Positions 5,507 through 9,168 of a stretch of 9,168 bases of DNA are shown in pieces. Location: NCBI GenBank assembly GCA_023666975.1, contig JAMPAW010000132.1, positions 1 through 9,168 of the forward strand, written 5' to 3'. The notes under the pieces were generated by a model. It saw nothing but the letters and a program-made list of their open reading frames with translations. It searched no databases and was not told the DNA's origin. This DNA comes from Clostridium sp. (lineage in GTDB: Bacteria; Bacillota_A; Clostridia; Lachnospirales; Lachnospiraceae). The first letter of the stretch is position 1. Each line of letters begins with the position of its first letter. The translations under genes were made by a program, and so were the position numbers.

Positions 5507-8500
5507 AACTATTTTGCGTAATATACATTTGGTATACTGGTATGGGTTTAACAATAGGACAATCCCTGTTTCTGAAAATCTAACATTGATTTCTGGTGAA
5601 AATGAATGTGGAAAATCAACAATATTAGATGCTATTAAATATGCATATACAGGTGACACGCAATTCAATAAGGCTACTAGTGGGTACAATACTGGTGTAG
5701 GAAAACGTAATTTAGTTTCATATACGCGATGTCTGGTGGATGCGAGTGCTGGAATATATGCAAGACCTGCTGATAAGATACCGGTAGTGTATACACACAT
5801 TGCATTGGAATATTTTGATCAGATAAATGAGAATCCATTTGTGTTGGGTGTAGTAATAGAAACAGGTGTTGCAGATATCAGAGGTACGCATTGGTATGCC
5901 ATGGATGGAAAAACAATTGCAGATATTTCATTTGTATATGAGGAAGATTCGCTTGTAAAACCTTATGATGCTTCGGGATTTCAGAAAAAATATGGAATAC
6001 AGATGAAGACTAAAAAAGAAGGTATTACGCTATTTATGCAAATGATAGGCCTTAAACTGCCTTATCAGGAGGTTGCTAAATATCAGAGAAAATTAAGAAA
6101 TATAATGGCATATAATCCCGCCGCAAAAATCCAGGAATTTATAAAAGAATCCGTTTTAGAAGAACATGATGTTAATTTTGATAAATTGAAAGAAGCAAAG
6201 AAGAATATTGAACAGATAAATGGTAGTTTGGAACAGATAAATCAAGAATTGCAAGATTTGGATTCTATATTGGCGGATTATGACGAACATGATAAGAAAG
6301 CTTTGCAGTTGAAGATAGATGATATAAAAATTAAGTATAAAGACCTCGTGCAGTGTCAGAGAGATATCCAGGAAGCAGAGGAATTAATCAAGAAGAATAG
6401 TATTACGTGTGAAAATTTAGGGAAAAGAATTGAAGAGCAAGACCGGGAGATTGATGAAATCGACAAAACTTATTCGGAAACAAGAAGAGCTCTTCTGGAT
6501 TTGGATGTTTCAAAGGCGATAGAAGCATCGAAACATTTGATAGATACATATGAACAGCAGTTGACAAAATTGAATGATGAAAAAGAAAAATTGGAACTAT
6601 TTCAGCAGAAAATGCAAGAAATGATGGTTCAATTATCGGAAATGGGAGTGGCAGTACAAAATGATAATATACTTGGAAAATTGACATCAAAAAGTCTTGA
6701 TGTGGCTGAAAAGCAGAGGTTTATTGATTCGCTAAAAGAAGAGATACAAGGATGCCGAGATAAGTTGGTTGAGAAAAATATCTTGCTGGAAAAGGAGTTG
6801 GAAATAGTACAGAAAGAATGCGTAGAACAAAATGATATTATTGAGAGCTGCAATAGAAACAAGATGAATTATTCCAACGTTCAAGAGCAGACCGAACTTA
6901 TTAAAGAAATTAATCGTGAATTAAAAAAGCGTGGTATTAGCGAAGAAGCCCATATGGCTTATGAATATGTAGTAGAGTTGAAGGATGAGAATTGGAGAAA
7001 TGCAATAGAAGCCTTTTTAGGGATACATCGTTATGCGGTCATAGTGTCGAAAGATGTTTTTGATGTTGCGAATGCCGTGTTGGACAAGTCAAGATATCGA
7101 TATGTAGAACTGGTTAATACAAAGCGGTTAATGTCAAGAGAGCTGGATTGTGAAGAAGATTCGGTATTTCACTATCTTGCGATACAAAATGAGACGGCGG
7201 CAAATTATTTTAAATTTTGGTTAGGAAGAATTCATGCCGTAAATATTGAAAATGTACCAGATTATGATAATGCTATGTCGATGGAAGGAAAACTGAGCCG
7301 CAATATGGCTGTAACCTATATTAATATGAAGAAAATCAGAAGCTATTGTCTAGGAAGCCAGGCGATAGAATTAAATAAAAGAGCAGCAGAAAGAAGGCTG
7401 CATGAGTTGGAAAGTAAAGAAAAGGAAATCCTTTTAGAGCAAAGAAGCTTGCAGGATAAATCAAAATATCTGCAGGCTGGTTTAACGTGCTTTAAAGAGT
7501 TTAATTTAAATGCTCACAAGGAGTGGGGAGATATATCAGTTGATTTAAATAATGAAAAAAGGCGTTACGAGGAGCTGCTGGAAGCACAGAAGAACAATGC
7601 GGAATTTATGGCGTTAAATGAGAGGGTATCTGTACTTAAAAATCAATTAGATGTTAAGAAAAGTGAGCATGCAGAAAATATAAAACAAAGGACAATTCTG
7701 GAAACAACCATATCAGAGAAGGAGAAATTAGTTAGGGAGCTTAGGGTAAAGGGGGCTGCAAAACAGGCAGGATTAGACGAGGAAAGAATCGTAAGCAATT
7801 CTGCTGTAGAGAAAGCAATAGAAGAATATGACCAGTATTTGTCAGGAGAAAACCTGAATGGTGCCCTTATGGTTCGTGCGACAAAAGAGAGAGTAGATCG
7901 TAGAGTGCGTGAAATTGAAGGAAATATTAATGGTAAGCAGCAAGCGTATAATAACCGAAAGCAAGAAGTCGATAAATTACCGATTGGTTTGGAGTATGAA
8001 GCTGACTATCAGAGAAGAAGAGGGAAAATCTGGATTGATGATTTGCAAGGTATACAACAAAAATTAAAAGAACAGACAATAACTTATGAGCGGATTTTTA
8101 AAAGGGAGTTTATTCTCAATATATATAATACGGCGAAAGATGCAAAGGATGATATTTCGGATATCAATAAGGAATTGCGAAAACTTCAGTTTTCTACAAG
8201 GTATCAATTTGATGTTAAAATGTTGAATGATAATTCGGATTATGCAAAAATACTAAGATATGCAGAATATTTGCAGGAAACGAACAATATGTCTGATGGG
8301 CAAATGACACTTACAAGTCTGATGGGATATGAAAGTGACGAAGTTGAAACAAAAGAAAAGGAAATTCGTGATATTATCAATAAGATTATTGAGCATAACG
8401 ATATTGCGGAAATAAAGAAATTTGCAGATTATCGAAATTATATGAGTTATGAAATTATTATCAATAATGATGAAGTAAAAGATGGTAAGTTATCGAAGCA

Positions 8501-8810
8501 GGTGGGCTATAATTCAGGCGCAGGAACGCAGATACCATATACGCTTATACTTTCTGCAGCGTTATCTATGCTGTACAATGTCAGGGTAAATTCAGTGAGG
8601 CTGATTTTTATAGATGAGCCTTTTGAAAAAATGAGCGACCATAATATAAAATTAATGCTGGATTTCTTTAAAAACCAAAATTTTCAGGTTATTTTTTGTG
8701 CTCCGCCAAATAAGTTGGAATCTATCGGTAGTGAATGTGGTGTTATCATTCCTGTTCTTAAGCTTAGTAATGATAATATGCAGATAGGAGAGATTAAGTT
8801 CCATGAGTAG
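5499..8810 (+). CDS. jetC: Wadjet system protein JetC (SMC/MukB-like ATPase)
   Basis: This 1103-residue protein is the motor of the system: an SMC-type ATPase that dimerises, extrudes DNA loops and presents small circular DNA to JetD. The N-terminal head carries Walker A GENECGKST (33-41). A long coiled coil covers about 225-485, a globular hinge about 490-622 (beginning ENWRNAIEAFLGIHRYAVIV, ending near YCLGSQA), and the returning coil about 625-850. The C-terminal head has the ABC signature NSGAGTQIP (1005-1013), which replaces the usual LSGGE/Q form, and Walker B LIFIDEP (1035-1041) with the catalytic Glu E1040. All ATPase motifs appear intact and no frameshift breaks the long frame. GAGG six bases upstream supports the start, which overlaps the jetB stop by eight bases (ATGAATAA). 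RecN, SbcC or MukB proper are less likely given the jetAB context. Confidence 0.93.
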   Translation: MNKTILRNIHLVYWYGFNNRTIPVSENLTLISGENECGKSTILDAIKYAYTGDTQFNKATSGYNTGVGKRNLVSYTRCLVDASAGIYARPADKIPVVYTHIALEYFDQINENPFVLGVVIETGVADIRGTHWYAMDGKTIADISFVYEEDSLVKPYDASGFQKKYGIQMKTKKEGITLFMQMIGLKLPYQEVAKYQRKLRNIMAYNPAAKIQEFIKESVLEEHDVNFDKLKEAKKNIEQINGSLEQINQELQDLDSILADYDEHDKKALQLKIDDIKIKYKDLVQCQRDIQEAEELIKKNSITCENLGKRIEEQDREIDEIDKTYSETRRALLDLDVSKAIEASKHLIDTYEQQLTKLNDEKEKLELFQQKMQEMMVQLSEMGVAVQNDNILGKLTSKSLDVAEKQRFIDSLKEEIQGCRDKLVEKNILLEKELEIVQKECVEQNDIIESCNRNKMNYSNVQEQTELIKEINRELKKRGISEEAHMAYEYVVELKDENWRNAIEAFLGIHRYAVIVSKDVFDVANAVLDKSRYRYVELVNTKRLMSRELDCEEDSVFHYLAIQNETAANYFKFWLGRIHAVNIENVPDYDNAMSMEGKLSRNMAVTYINMKKIRSYCLGSQAIELNKRAAERRLHELESKEKEILLEQRSLQDKSKYLQAGLTCFKEFNLNAHKEWGDISVDLNNEKRRYEELLEAQKNNAEFMALNERVSVLKNQLDVKKSEHAENIKQRTILETTISEKEKLVRELRVKGAAKQAGLDEERIVSNSAVEKAIEEYDQYLSGENLNGALMVRATKERVDRRVREIEGNINGKQQAYNNRKQEVDKLPIGLEYEADYQRRRGKIWIDDLQGIQQKLKEQTITYERIFKREFILNIYNTAKDAKDDISDINKELRKLQFSTRYQFDVKMLNDNSDYAKILRYAEYLQETNNMSDGQMTLTSLMGYESDEVETKEKEIRDIINKIIEHNDIAEIKKFADYRNYMSYEIIINNDEVKDGKLSKQVGYNSGAGTQIPYTLILSAALSMLYNVRVNSVRLIFIDEPFEKMSDHNIKLMLDFFKNQNFQVIFCAPPNKLESIGSECGVIIPVLKLSNDNMQIGEIKFHE

Positions 8811-9168
8811 TAAAGATTATAAAAAGGCAATTCTTGACGGATTACTAAAAAAGTATAATAACCGGCAGGCAAAGGGGATTGCTACTAATAGAAGAATTAT
8901 ATTAAAGCCAGCAGAATTATATAAAGATTATACTCAAAATAATGCAGATATATCGGAAAAGCAAGAGATTAATGAAGCTGTATCTATATTGAACGATATG
9001 GGTTTTGTAACTGCTGATTATTTGAAATTTAGTGATGATATAGAAAAGATATATCTTTCAGAAGAATGCTTAGGTGCTTTATATGAATATTTAAAGGATG
9101 AATATGGTATCGTTCCCTGGAGTGCTATTTCAAAAAAAGTGCATGAAATAGTAGAAAAATATATTCAT
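8803..9168 (+). CDS. jetD: Wadjet system protein JetD, N-terminal part (runs off window)
   Basis: An open frame of 122 codons starts at an ATG that overlaps the jetC stop by eight bases (ATGAGTAG) and continues past the window end. AGGAGA lies 11 bases upstream, a little far but usable with translational coupling. The visible part is lysine-rich and helical (YKKAILDGLLKKYNNR, then RRIILKPAELYKDY) followed by a winged-helix-like unit (EAVSILNDMGFVTADYLKF, with a strand near EKIYLSEECL). This fits the N-terminal arm and DNA-binding region of JetD, the topoisomerase VI-like subunit that cleaves DNA once the JetABC motor stalls. The Toprim nuclease domain (DUF2220-type) should lie downstream and cannot be seen here. 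The assignment follows from operon position and length pattern. Confidence 0.8.
   Translation, partial: MSSKDYKKAILDGLLKKYNNRQAKGIATNRRIILKPAELYKDYTQNNADISEKQEINEAVSILNDMGFVTADYLKFSDDIEKIYLSEECLGALYEYLKDEYGIVPWSAISKKVHEIVEKYIH

Overview
The window reads as accessory DNA from a Gram-positive, low-to-moderate GC anaerobe of the Clostridia, probably Lachnospiraceae or a relative. Three things point there: strong GGAGG-type ribosome binding sites, a TnpV-family gene of the Tn4451/Tn1549 mobile-element world, and a Tn916-type integrase relic. No rRNA, tRNA or CRISPR array is visible. The standard bacterial code applies, since TGA, TAA and TAG all end real genes here.

Left part (1-2385, genes on the minus strand, visibly less AT-rich) is a decayed mobile-element segment. 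From right to left it holds: a tyrosine integrase pseudogene with two Trp-to-stop changes and a lost catalytic C-terminus; a long imperfect palindrome directly beside the integrase breakpoint; a small ribbon-helix-helix protein; a 54-residue hydrophobic peptide; TnpV; and an 86-bp-period direct repeat at the window edge.

Middle part (2385-3420) is AT-rich. A minus-strand gene remnant encodes a PD-(D/E)XK-like nuclease domain that has lost its N-terminus. Its stop codon overlaps the integrase start by one base. A divergent intergenic region follows, with a good sigma-A promoter reading right.

Right part (3421-9168, plus strand, AT-rich) is a Wadjet (JetABCD) anti-plasmid operon. It contains JetA (MukF/kleisin-like), JetB (MukE-like), JetC (SMC/MukB-like ATPase, 1103 residues) and the first 122 codons of JetD, the nuclease subunit, which runs off the window. 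Each of the three junctions overlaps by exactly 8 nt, so the genes are probably co-translated. By known Wadjet biochemistry, JetABC forms an SMC motor that extrudes DNA loops and recognises small circular DNA, and JetD then cuts it. The gene set looks most like the Firmicutes-type Wadjet usually called type III, but the subtype is my inference. The overall picture is a defence operon carried next to, or within, a worn-out integrative element.
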